Assembly: GCF_007859635.1 (NCBI RefSeq)
Contig: NZ_CP042306.1
Location: 3,236,001-3,300,000 of the forward strand
Origin: Sphingomonas panacisoli
GTDB lineage: Bacteria; Pseudomonadota; Alphaproteobacteria; Sphingomonadales; Sphingomonadaceae
Length of the DNA stretch: 64,000 nt
Reading direction: 5' to 3'
Shown here: one piece after another, positions 1-7,847 of the stretch
Layout of the letters: the number at the start of each line of letters is the position of its first letter
How positions within the stretch are numbered: position 1 is the stretch's first letter
Translations under genes and position numbers: made by a program
The notes under the pieces: generated by a model
Database searches by the model: none
Seen by the model: the letters and a program-made list of their open reading frames with translations, nothing else
What the model was told of the DNA's origin: nothing

Positions 1-135
1 TGCCCGATGGACGGCGACGGCGAGTTCAAGCCGGTGATGCGTGAAATGGGACCGGCCGACGACGACCGGCCGTCCGATTGGCCGACGCCGCGGTCGAAGC
101 CCGACACGTCGGGCGACGGGATCCCGGACAATTGA
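1..135 (+). CDS. C-terminal end of an unidentified protein (partial)
   Basis: An open frame enters from the left edge and ends with TGA at 133-135. The 44 visible residues are acidic and proline-rich and finish in TSGDGIPDN, which looks like a soluble tail rather than a catalytic core. The following lipoprotein begins 5 bases later on the same strand, so the two may be cotranscribed. I do not recognise the family, and the frame could be judged only from its position before the next gene. Codon use fits the neighbours. Confidence 0.4.
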   Translation, partial: CPMDGDGEFKPVMREMGPADDDRPSDWPTPRSKPDTSGDGIPDN

Positions 136-140
136 GGATT

Positions 141-584
141 ATGACGATGTACCGCTTCGTACCCGCCGCTTTGATCGCCGCTGCGTTGGGCGGGTGTGGC
201 CAACGTCCCTTGCCGCAGCAGGTCGTCGATCGCGACCCCGTGCTGCTCTACAACGCGCTGTCGAACGCGGTCGGCGAGATCCAGAGCAAGGTCAGCGCGA
301 ACAAGGACGAGATGGCCCGCGCCAGGGTGCCGGTGCAATTCTCGTCCGACAAGGTCGACGGCAAGATGATCCACGTCCGGATCGCGGCGGCCGGCATGGT
401 GCGCGAGATGACGGTGTGGATCGAGCCGGGTCCCAACCCCGGCCAGACTCTACTCAAGGCCCAGGTGCCATCGGACGCGCCGACCAGCAACGGCACCGAT
501 CTGTTCAGTCGCGTCAAATCGACGATCGCCGCCGATGGCGCGCTGGTCGACGAAGTACTGCGCAACAACGATCCCACCTCCTGA
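141..584 (+). CDS. small predicted lipoprotein, unknown function
   Basis: This 147-residue protein starts with a type II signal peptide. A basic and hydrophobic stretch leads to a lipobox ending G-G-C, with the lipidated Cys at residue 19 (17 if the ATG at 147 is used). GAGG at about 134-137 could serve either start. The rest is a soluble periplasmic domain without recognisable motifs. It faces the end of the UdgX fusion gene convergently, 4 bases away. It is probably an outer-membrane-anchored protein, and I cannot assign a function. Confidence 0.75.
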   Translation: MTMYRFVPAALIAAALGGCGQRPLPQQVVDRDPVLLYNALSNAVGEIQSKVSANKDEMARARVPVQFSSDKVDGKMIHVRIAAAGMVREMTVWIEPGPNPGQTLLKAQVPSDAPTSNGTDLFSRVKSTIAADGALVDEVLRNNDPTS

Positions 585-588
585 ACGT

Positions 589-1974
589 TTACATCGCCGC
601 GGCGGCGGCCTTCAGGTCGGCGACGAACTTCGCATACTCCTCGCGCTTCGCGTCTTCGTCGGGGAGGCGCAGCAGGTAGCTCGGGTGGACGGTGATCCAC
701 GCTGCACCGCCATCGGGCAGTTCGAGCACGCGGCCGCGTTCGCGGCCGATGGTCATCGCCTTGCCGAACAGGCTGCGCGCCGCGGTCGCGCCCAGCGCCA
801 CGGTCATTTTCGGCTTCACCAGCGCGAGTTCCTGGTCGATCCACCATCGGCATGCGGTGATCTCTCCCGCGTCGGGCTTTGAGTGGATGCGGCGCTTACC
901 GCGCAGTTCGTATTTGAAATGCTTGACCGCATTGGTGACATAGGCGCGCGCCCGGTCCACACCGGCGTCCGCCATGGCGCGGTCGAACATCTGCCCCGCG
1001 GGGCCGACGAACGGATGCCCGGCCAGATCCTCCTGGTCCCCCGGTTGCTCGCCGACGAACATCAGGTCGGCGTCGACCGGCCCTTCCCCGAACACGGTTT
1101 GCGTCGCGTGCTTGTAGAGGTGGCAGCGGGTGCAGTTCATCGCCTCTTCGCGCAGCGCTTCCCACGCCGCCTGGATATTGCCGCCTGGTACAATCTTGGT
1201 CTTCGCCGTCGCCACCATCTCGCTCTCCCGGGCTTGCGCGCTCGCGATCAACGCCGGCACCAACGCGGTTTCGGGCATGTTTTTCCAATATTTGCGCGGC
1301 ATCTCCTTCAACATCGCGCCGACCTTGACCCGCGCCGGGTTGAAGATCGACGCGTAATAGGTCTTCCAGACCGCCTCGACCGGGTCGCCGTCGGGCGCGT
1401 CCGCCTTCGACGCGCCCAGTCCTTCGGTCAGCCGTTTGCCGTCCCAATGGATCGTGAGCGCAGGCGTCAGGATCGACCAACGCATCGTCGCGAAGCGGTT
1501 GACGAAGAACGCCGCATTGGCGCGGACGATATGAAATTCGGGTTCGAACCAGGCGACGTAGCGCGTGCCGCCATCGTCCTGTACCTCGCGGAAGCGCACG
1601 AACGCGCGCATCTTGTGGATATCGCGCCGCACCGCCTTGGCGAACCCTTCGAGCTTGCGGACCAGCGGGTCAGCCTGGTCCTCCATCAGCTTCGGCTGAT
1701 CGCGCAGCCGCACCAGCAACGTATGGAGCAACGCGAACCGCTCGCGGTCGGTGTGGAGGATGGCATTGCGCGCGAGGTCGATGAACGGCCGCGGCACCGA
1801 AAACGCCCCCGTCGACGGCGGGGCGAGCGGCACTTGGCCGGTGAACAGCTCGCCATGTTCATCACCGACTTGCCACACGACCTGGTCGGGCGGAACATGG
1901 TCGAGCACCAACCCGCGCACCACATCGCGCCAACCGTCGAAATCGTCCTCCGTCTCCAGCGTAACAACGCGCAT
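589..1974 (-). CDS. DUF4130 / UdgX-type uracil-DNA-binding fusion protein
   Basis: This 461-residue protein has two parts. Residues about 1-250 match the DUF4130 'probable DNA metabolism' domain (TIGR03915 type). The C-terminal 200 residues are a uracil-DNA glycosylase of the UdgX branch. The UDG part shows motif GEQPGDQED, the UdgX-specific loop GKRRIH with the His at about residue 364 (codon 883-885), and the late HPSYLLR motif. In characterised UdgX that loop His bonds covalently to the uracil-derived abasic site. A CTRC pair and one later Cys suggest an Fe-S cluster, but I see only three candidate Cys ligands. The start at 1974 lies one base after the radical SAM stop, indicating an operon. 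It most likely senses or captures uracil in DNA. Confidence 0.9.
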   Translation of the reverse strand: MRVVTLETEDDFDGWRDVVRGLVLDHVPPDQVVWQVGDEHGELFTGQVPLAPPSTGAFSVPRPFIDLARNAILHTDRERFALLHTLLVRLRDQPKLMEDQADPLVRKLEGFAKAVRRDIHKMRAFVRFREVQDDGGTRYVAWFEPEFHIVRANAAFFVNRFATMRWSILTPALTIHWDGKRLTEGLGASKADAPDGDPVEAVWKTYYASIFNPARVKVGAMLKEMPRKYWKNMPETALVPALIASAQARESEMVATAKTKIVPGGNIQAAWEALREEAMNCTRCHLYKHATQTVFGEGPVDADLMFVGEQPGDQEDLAGHPFVGPAGQMFDRAMADAGVDRARAYVTNAVKHFKYELRGKRRIHSKPDAGEITACRWWIDQELALVKPKMTVALGATAARSLFGKAMTIGRERGRVLELPDGGAAWITVHPSYLLRLPDEDAKREEYAKFVADLKAAAAAM

Positions 1975-1975
1975 G

Positions 1976-3220
1976 CTAGCCGAACAATTCCATCTGCTCG
2001 ACCTTGGGCGCGACCAACGTTCGCACATCGAGCTTGTCGGCGAGTGCGACCGGCCGCCAGTCGCTCGCGATCAGGAAGGGCCGGATCTTGGCGATCGACA
2101 CCGTTAGCCGTCCGATATCGGCGAGGCTCAGCCGCCGCCAGCGCCGGGCCGCCAGTATCTTGCCCACCGCGCGCGTCCCCAGCCCCGGCACGCGCAGCAG
2201 CATCTCGCGCGGGGCGCGATTGACATCGACCGGAAAGCGCGCGCGATGCTTGAGCGCCCAGGCAAGCTTGGGGTCGATATCGAGCGGCATCATGCCGGTA
2301 TCGTCGGCGGCGTCGGCCACTTCCTGCGGGCTGAATTCGTAGAAGCGCATCAGCCAGTCCGACTGATACAGCCGATGCTCGCGCATCAACGGCGGACGCT
2401 TGAGCGGCAGCACGGCGCTGGCATCGGGAATCGGCGAGAAAGCGGAGTAATAGACGCGCCGCAAACCGAACTTGCCATACAGTCCCGCCGCACGCCCGAC
2501 GATATCGCGATCGGTCGCGGCATCGGCGCCGACGATCATCTGCGTCGATTGTCCCGCCGGCGCGAAGCGCGGCGCCGACTTGTAGCGCTTCTTGGCGTCG
2601 GCCGTGTCGAGGATGTCCGCCTTGGTCGCCGCCATCGCGCCCTCGATCTGCGTCGCCGACTTTTCCGGCGCGAGCCGCTTCAACCCGCTGACGGTCGGTA
2701 GCTCGACGTTGATCGACACGCGGTCGGCATACATTCCGGCCTGATGGACGAGTTCCGGATCGGCGTCGGGAATCGTCTTGAGATGGATGTATCCGCGAAA
2801 ATCGTGATCCTCGCGCAAGCTCCGCGCGACCTCGACGATCTGCTCCATCGTATAGTTGGACGAAGCAATGATCCCCGACGACAGGAACAGCCCCTCGATA
2901 TAATTGCGCCGATAGAAAGCGAGCGTCAGCTGGACGACCTCGTCGGTCGTGAAACGCGCCCGGCGCACGTTCGAGCTCTTGCGGTTGATGCAATAATGGC
3001 AATCGAAGATGCAGCTGTTGGTCAGCAGGATCTTGAGCAGCGAGATGCATCGACCGTCGGGCGCGTAGGCATGGCAAATCCCCATGCCCTGGTCGGTCGA
3101 CCCGATCCCCTTCCCCCCGCGCGAGTCGCGCTTGACCGACCCCGACGACGCGCAACTCGCGTCGTACTTGGCGGCGTCGGCGAGGATTTCGAGCTTCTGG
3201 CGAGTATCGAGCTGGGCCAC
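1976..3220 (-). CDS. putative DNA modification/repair radical SAM protein
   Basis: This 414-residue protein belongs to the radical SAM family that accompanies UdgX (TIGR03916 type). The cluster motif is C-IFD-C-HY-C (CxxxCxxC) at about residues 70-77. The C-terminal third carries a helix-hairpin-helix segment (LLRVPGLGTRAVGKIL), suggesting DNA contact. Translation starts at a GTG at 3220, preceded on the minus strand by AAAAGGAAC. The stop is one base before the UdgX fusion start, so the two are almost certainly translated together. The family's reaction is unknown to me. DNA or nucleotide repair is inferred from the fold, the HhH and the linkage. Confidence 0.88.
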   Translation of the reverse strand: MAQLDTRQKLEILADAAKYDASCASSGSVKRDSRGGKGIGSTDQGMGICHAYAPDGRCISLLKILLTNSCIFDCHYCINRKSSNVRRARFTTDEVVQLTLAFYRRNYIEGLFLSSGIIASSNYTMEQIVEVARSLREDHDFRGYIHLKTIPDADPELVHQAGMYADRVSINVELPTVSGLKRLAPEKSATQIEGAMAATKADILDTADAKKRYKSAPRFAPAGQSTQMIVGADAATDRDIVGRAAGLYGKFGLRRVYYSAFSPIPDASAVLPLKRPPLMREHRLYQSDWLMRFYEFSPQEVADAADDTGMMPLDIDPKLAWALKHRARFPVDVNRAPREMLLRVPGLGTRAVGKILAARRWRRLSLADIGRLTVSIAKIRPFLIASDWRPVALADKLDVRTLVAPKVEQMELFG

Positions 3221-3251
3221 GCGTTCCTTTTATGTTCCTCCGCGGCGAGAG

Positions 3252-4604
3252 TCACTGATCTGCGTCAGTCTCCGGTGCCAGCGCTTGGGCAAGCGGCCGC
3301 GCGAGCGCCAGCGCGACCAGCCCGCCGACGATCGAGATCGCCGCATCGACCGACCAGAATGCCGCCGGGCGCATCTGGTCGTAAAAGCTGCCGACCCATC
3401 CCGCGATCACGCTGCCGCCGAAGAACGACAGGAACACGCCGCCCATCAGCGTCGCGCTGATCTTCGCGGGTGCGGCCTGGCTGATCAGCGCGAGTAGCAC
3501 CGGCCAGTAATAGAGGAAGCCGATCCCCATCCCGAACCAGCCGGCCAGCGCCCAGATGACCGACGTCTTGCCGTCCGCACCGAGGAGCATCGCGCCGGCG
3601 ACCAGCAACAGCGCCGACAGCCCGGTCAGCAACGATCCGATCGCGATCTTGGTCACGTCGTGCGGTTCGCGCCCGCGCTTCGCCTGCCATGCCCAAAGCG
3701 CGACGAGCGGCGGCACCGCGACGATGCTGGCAAAGGCGTCGACCGAGTTGAACCACGATGCCGGCACGTCGCCCAGCGGACTGGCGAGCGACACGTGCTG
3801 ATCGACCCACAGCACGCCGATGCTCCAGATCATCGGATAGGTGATATTAGGGAACAGCGTGAATGTCGCGACGAGGATCAACAGCCAAGTGCGGCGGCGC
3901 TCGGCGAGGCTAAGTGGGGGGTAGACGGTCTTCTCCGCGCGCAGTCGCCCGCCCGGCAAATGCCGCTGCCCCGCGAGATAGATGACGAGCGCCAACAGCA
4001 TCAGCCCCGCCGCCGCCCCGAACCCGACATGCCAGCCATAAGCGGCGGCCAACCCACCGCAGGTCAGCGGCCCCAGCACCGCGCCGACATTGATGCCTGC
4101 CGAAAAGATCGTGTAGCCCTGCGTCCGCAAACTCTCCGCCGCTTGCGGATAGAGCTGCCCGACTTGCGCTGAGATGTTGCCCTTGAGGCACCCAGACCCG
4201 ACGATCAGCAACGCCAACGCGAGTAGGAAACTAGCGTCGAACGTCATCGCCAGATGCCCGCCCGCCATCAGCAGCGCGCCGAGCACCACGGTCGCTTTGG
4301 TCCCCAGGAAACGGTCGGCGATCAGCCCACCCAGGATCGGCGTGAAATAGACGAGCCCGCCGTACCAGCCGTAGATCAGCGACGCGAACGCGACATCGCT
4401 GATCGGCCCGCGCCATTCGAACAGATGCCGCAGTGTCGTCAACCCGACGACATGCTCGGCATGGCCCGGCAACAACAACTGCTTGGTCATGTACAGCGCA
4501 AGCAACGCAGTCATGCCATAATAGCTGAACCGCTCCCACGTTTCGGTGAAGGCGAGGTAGTAGAGGCCGCGCGGATGGCGGAATTTGCCCGCAGCGGTTG
4601 CCAT
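3252..4604 (-). CDS. POT family peptide:H+ symporter
   Basis: A 450-residue inner-membrane transporter of the proton-dependent oligopeptide (PTR2) family within the MFS. The family signature ExxERFxYY appears as ETWERFSYYGM near residue 20, followed by GGLIADRFLGT in the loop after the second helix. About 12 hydrophobic segments fit. It imports di/tripeptides or similar compounds using proton motive force. The ATG at 4604 shares its last base with the stop of the upstream lipoprotein (TGATG), which decides the start and implies translational coupling. A second, divergent POT gene lies at 5240. Confidence 0.9.
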   Translation of the reverse strand: MATAAGKFRHPRGLYYLAFTETWERFSYYGMTALLALYMTKQLLLPGHAEHVVGLTTLRHLFEWRGPISDVAFASLIYGWYGGLVYFTPILGGLIADRFLGTKATVVLGALLMAGGHLAMTFDASFLLALALLIVGSGCLKGNISAQVGQLYPQAAESLRTQGYTIFSAGINVGAVLGPLTCGGLAAAYGWHVGFGAAAGLMLLALVIYLAGQRHLPGGRLRAEKTVYPPLSLAERRRTWLLILVATFTLFPNITYPMIWSIGVLWVDQHVSLASPLGDVPASWFNSVDAFASIVAVPPLVALWAWQAKRGREPHDVTKIAIGSLLTGLSALLLVAGAMLLGADGKTSVIWALAGWFGMGIGFLYYWPVLLALISQAAPAKISATLMGGVFLSFFGGSVIAGWVGSFYDQMRPAAFWSVDAAISIVGGLVALALARPLAQALAPETDADQ

Positions 4605-5167
4605 CAATCGCCGATCCGCTTGAGCGTCGCACCGGTGAGTCGCGGATGCGCCGCGGCATAGGCGAGCAGTGCGCGTTCGAGCGATGCGCGATCGGCGAAG
4701 CGGCAAACCAGATTGTTGCCGAGGGATCGATCTGCCGACGTATCGGCACCCGGCGCGGCGTCATTCTCGACCACGCCGCCCGCCGCGCGAACGATCTGCT
4801 CGGTGCCGCGGCAATCGATCAACGGGTCCATCGTCCAACGATCGCCGACCCGTTCCAGCAATCCATAGCCAGCGTCCGGACCATCGGTGGCGATGAACTC
4901 GACGACCCACAGATCGCGGGTCGTACCGCCCAGACGAACGAAGAAATATCCGGCTTTCGCATCGGCCTCGTCGGCCCAACTTCCGTCGGGACGGCGGACA
5001 AACCGCCCGCGGTCGGGCTTGTCGCCCTGCTCCCCGCTCCGCGCTTCGTACAGGCCCGCCGTTATCGGCTGAATCGCCGCCGGATCGGGCGGGTAGAAAA
5101 TCGGCCCCTCCCACCAGCACCCCGATAGCAGCATCGAGAGCATGACCACGGCAAATCGCAATCGCAT
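4604..5167 (-). CDS. predicted lipoprotein, unknown function
   Basis: This 187-residue protein begins MRLRFAVVMLSMLLSGCWW, a clear lipoprotein signal with the lipidated Cys at 17. A purine-rich AGAAGGGGGG lies just upstream of the ATG at 5167 and fixes the start; longer frames upstream have no such signal. The mature part is soluble with no recognised domain. It is coupled to a POT transporter by a TGATG overlap, and the divergent gene is another POT transporter. A periplasmic or outer-membrane accessory role in peptide uptake is a guess from context only. Confidence 0.78.
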   Translation of the reverse strand: MRLRFAVVMLSMLLSGCWWEGPIFYPPDPAAIQPITAGLYEARSGEQGDKPDRGRFVRRPDGSWADEADAKAGYFFVRLGGTTRDLWVVEFIATDGPDAGYGLLERVGDRWTMDPLIDCRGTEQIVRAAGGVVENDAAPGADTSADRSLGNNLVCRFADRASLERALLAYAAAHPRLTGATLKRIGD

Positions 5168-5239
5168 CACGCCCCCCTTCTGCACCGGCGCGCGCCGCGC
5201 TAGGCTCGGCAGCCTACAACGCGAAGGGCCCGCACGGGA

Positions 5240-6655
5240 ATGTCGATCGAAGAACCGGATGTCCGTCCCGACGCGCTGATGACATTGCCGCACAAGCGCG
5301 AGTTCCTCGGTCACCCGCTCGGCCTGCCCGTCATCGCGGGAACCGAAGCGTTCGAGCGATTCAGCTATTACGGCATGCAGACGCTGCTTGTGTTGTACAT
5401 GATCAAGGCGCTGCTGCTGCCCGGCCATGTCGAGAATATCGCGGGGTTCGGCTGGTTCTCGAGCGTGCTGACGCACATCTACGGCGCCGCGCCCAATACG
5501 CAGGCGCTGTCGTCGCATATCTTCGGCACCTATACGTCGCTGGTCTACGTGACGCCGATCCTGGGTGGGATCATCGCCGACCGCTGGCTCGGCAAGACGC
5601 GGACGATCACACTCGGTGCGTTGTTGATGACCGCGGGCCACTTCCTGATGGCGTTCGACGTGTCGTTCCTGTTCGCGCTGCTGTTGCTCGTGCTCGGCGT
5701 CGGATGCCTCAAGGGCAATCTCGCGAGCCAGGTCGGCGCGCTTTACGGCCCCGGCGACAACCGCACCGCGGACGCGTTCCAAATCTATTATCTCGGGATC
5801 AGCGGCGGCGCCTTCCTGTCGCCGATCATCTGCGGCGCGTTGGGCGAGAAGGTCGCGTGGCATTGGGGGTTCGGCGCGGCGGGTGTCGGGATGCTGATCG
5901 GATTGCTGGTCTATCTGACCGGTCGGCGTCATTTGCCGCCGGAGCCGCGCACCATGAAAGCGGATGGTCCGCCCGCACCGCCGATGACGGCCCGCGACTG
6001 GAAAGTGCTGGTGCTGTTACTGCTGATGATCCCCGTCCTCGCGGCGAGCGCGCTCGGCAATCAGCAGATGTTCAACGCCTATCTGGTCTGGGCCGACCGC
6101 TCCTACGAATTCATGCTGTTCGGTGCGCGCATGCCGACCAGCTTCCTGGTGTCGTTCGATGCGATCACCGGCTTCGCGACACTGGCCGGGGCGGTAGCGT
6201 TCTGGCGGTGGTACGGGCGGCGCTGGCGCGACCCGGACGAGATCACCAAGCTGGTCATCGGCTGCATCATCTCGTCGTCTGCGTTCATTCTGGTCGCGGT
6301 CGTCGCGAGCCACGCCGATGCGAGCGGGAGCAAGGTGCCGCTGTGGGTCGCGTTGCTCGTCAACACGCTCAACAATCTGGGGTTCGCCAACGTCTTCCCG
6401 GTCAGCCTGGCGCTTTATTCGCGATCGGCCCCGCGCGCGATCGCGGGGACGGTGATCGGTATCTATTATTTGTTTCTGTTCGGCGCGAACCTGGCGGTCG
6501 GCTGGGTCGGCGGCTGGCTCGATCTGATGCCGGCGGGGCAATTCTGGGGGCTACACGTCGCATCGATCCTGGGCGCGGCGGCGATTTTCCTGGGCGTGAA
6601 ATTGGTGTTCGGGAAAATACTCCAGCCGGAGCCCACTACAGTGCCGACAGCCTGA
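5240..6655 (+). CDS. POT family peptide:H+ symporter
   Basis: A 471-residue proton-coupled oligopeptide transporter. The POT signature is TEAFERFSYYGM near residue 38, and GGIIADRWLGKTRT follows around residue 115. It resembles the divergent transporter at 3252-4604 and the one at 20152-21963, but is clearly a distinct paralogue. It is divergently transcribed from the lipoprotein gene across a 72-base gap. Its last 20 bases overlap the 3' end of the convergent sugar dehydrogenase gene. Confidence 0.9.
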   Translation: MSIEEPDVRPDALMTLPHKREFLGHPLGLPVIAGTEAFERFSYYGMQTLLVLYMIKALLLPGHVENIAGFGWFSSVLTHIYGAAPNTQALSSHIFGTYTSLVYVTPILGGIIADRWLGKTRTITLGALLMTAGHFLMAFDVSFLFALLLLVLGVGCLKGNLASQVGALYGPGDNRTADAFQIYYLGISGGAFLSPIICGALGEKVAWHWGFGAAGVGMLIGLLVYLTGRRHLPPEPRTMKADGPPAPPMTARDWKVLVLLLLMIPVLAASALGNQQMFNAYLVWADRSYEFMLFGARMPTSFLVSFDAITGFATLAGAVAFWRWYGRRWRDPDEITKLVIGCIISSSAFILVAVVASHADASGSKVPLWVALLVNTLNNLGFANVFPVSLALYSRSAPRAIAGTVIGIYYLFLFGANLAVGWVGGWLDLMPAGQFWGLHVASILGAAAIFLGVKLVFGKILQPEPTTVPTA

Positions 6656-7847
6656 GCAGGCAGCGATTCTGATCCTCGGCGATCAGCACGCTACCGTCGG
6701 GGAGCTCGATCAACGCGGCCGGAAAACCCTGCGGACGGACGCCGGCGGCACGGGTCCAGCCCGACACGATGTCGGTCTCGCTGCCCGCCACGGCGCCGCC
6801 TAGCCCGGCGGCGATCGCGACGATGCGATGCCCCCGCGCGCGATAGCCGTGATAGGCGAGCAACAACTTGCCGGTCAGCCCGGGAAGCTTCGTCCCCGTA
6901 TAGCGGATCATCCCCAACGGCGCGGCGTGCGGCGCGAGCAGCATCGCGGGTCGGCGCATCCTGCCGCAATCGTAGCGCGGATATTCTGGACTCGGCCGAT
7001 TGGCGTCGAAGCAATAGGGCCAGCCGTAATTCGCACCCTTGTCCATCGCGAGCAACAGGTCGTGCGGCAGCGTGTCGTCGGACAGTTTGGGATCGGCGGA
7101 ATCGATATTGTCGCGTCCGTTCGACGCCACCATCAGCTTGCCGTCGGGCAGGTACGCGAACGCCATCGCGTTGCGCAGCCCGGTCGCCAGCACTTCGGCG
7201 CTCGCCGCCGACATCGGTAGCGCGGCGCCGGGCGGAATGCGGATCAGGCTGCCGCGCGGCGGGCGCATTTTCTGTTCGGGACACGGCGTATTCGGGTTGG
7301 GCGCGCCCCCATTCTCGCTCTCGCAATTGTCGCTGAAGGACCCGACATTGACCACCATCCCACCGTCGGGCGACAGCGTGAAGGCGGTCACGTCGTGCCG
7401 GCCGTCCTTAGGCAGGCCGGTCATCACTTCGGTGATCGTCGCGCGCGGATCGGCGGCGCGCGGGTCGAAGCGGATGATCCGTCCGACCTCGCCGACATAC
7501 AACTTGCCGCTCGCTCCCGCCGCCAGACCGTTCGGCTGGTTGAGCCCCGACAGCACGACCACCGGCGCCCCCCGCCCGAAATTGGCGAAGCGCAGGATGC
7601 GCCCTCGCCCCGGTGTCCGCGAGGCGAGGTCGGCGACGTACAGATCGGTGCCGACGACCGCGAGCCCGCGCGGGAAGCCGATGCCGGTCGCGACCAGCCC
7701 GACGCACAGCCGCGCCGGCGTGGTCAGCGACACGCGCGGGAAACCGTCGCACTGACCGGACGTGGCATACCCTTCGCGTGGCGCCTTGCGCGCAACTGCC
7801 GGCTGGGCAAACGCGAAAAGCGCGAACAGACCGAGAAGCAATCTCAT
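6636..7847 (-). CDS. PQQ-dependent sugar (sorbosone-type) dehydrogenase, exported
   Basis: This 403-residue protein starts with a signal peptide (MRLLLGLFALFAFAQPAVA) and then shows repeated blades of a beta-propeller, such as GLAAGASGKLYVGEVG and MAFAYLPDGKLMVASNGRDN. This pattern is typical of the soluble glucose/sorbosone dehydrogenase family, which oxidises sugars in the periplasm with PQQ. The start at 7847 overlaps the smc stop by 4 bases (ATGA). The substrate cannot be read from sequence, and I see no PQQ synthesis genes in the window. Confidence 0.82.
   Translation of the reverse strand: MRLLLGLFALFAFAQPAVARKAPREGYATSGQCDGFPRVSLTTPARLCVGLVATGIGFPRGLAVVGTDLYVADLASRTPGRGRILRFANFGRGAPVVVLSGLNQPNGLAAGASGKLYVGEVGRIIRFDPRAADPRATITEVMTGLPKDGRHDVTAFTLSPDGGMVVNVGSFSDNCESENGGAPNPNTPCPEQKMRPPRGSLIRIPPGAALPMSAASAEVLATGLRNAMAFAYLPDGKLMVASNGRDNIDSADPKLSDDTLPHDLLLAMDKGANYGWPYCFDANRPSPEYPRYDCGRMRRPAMLLAPHAAPLGMIRYTGTKLPGLTGKLLLAYHGYRARGHRIVAIAAGLGGAVAGSETDIVSGWTRAAGVRPQGFPAALIELPDGSVLIAEDQNRCLLRLSAL

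Noticed and set aside
883-2223. Plus-strand frame opposite the UdgX fusion
   Set aside because: Antisense shadow of two well-recognised genes.
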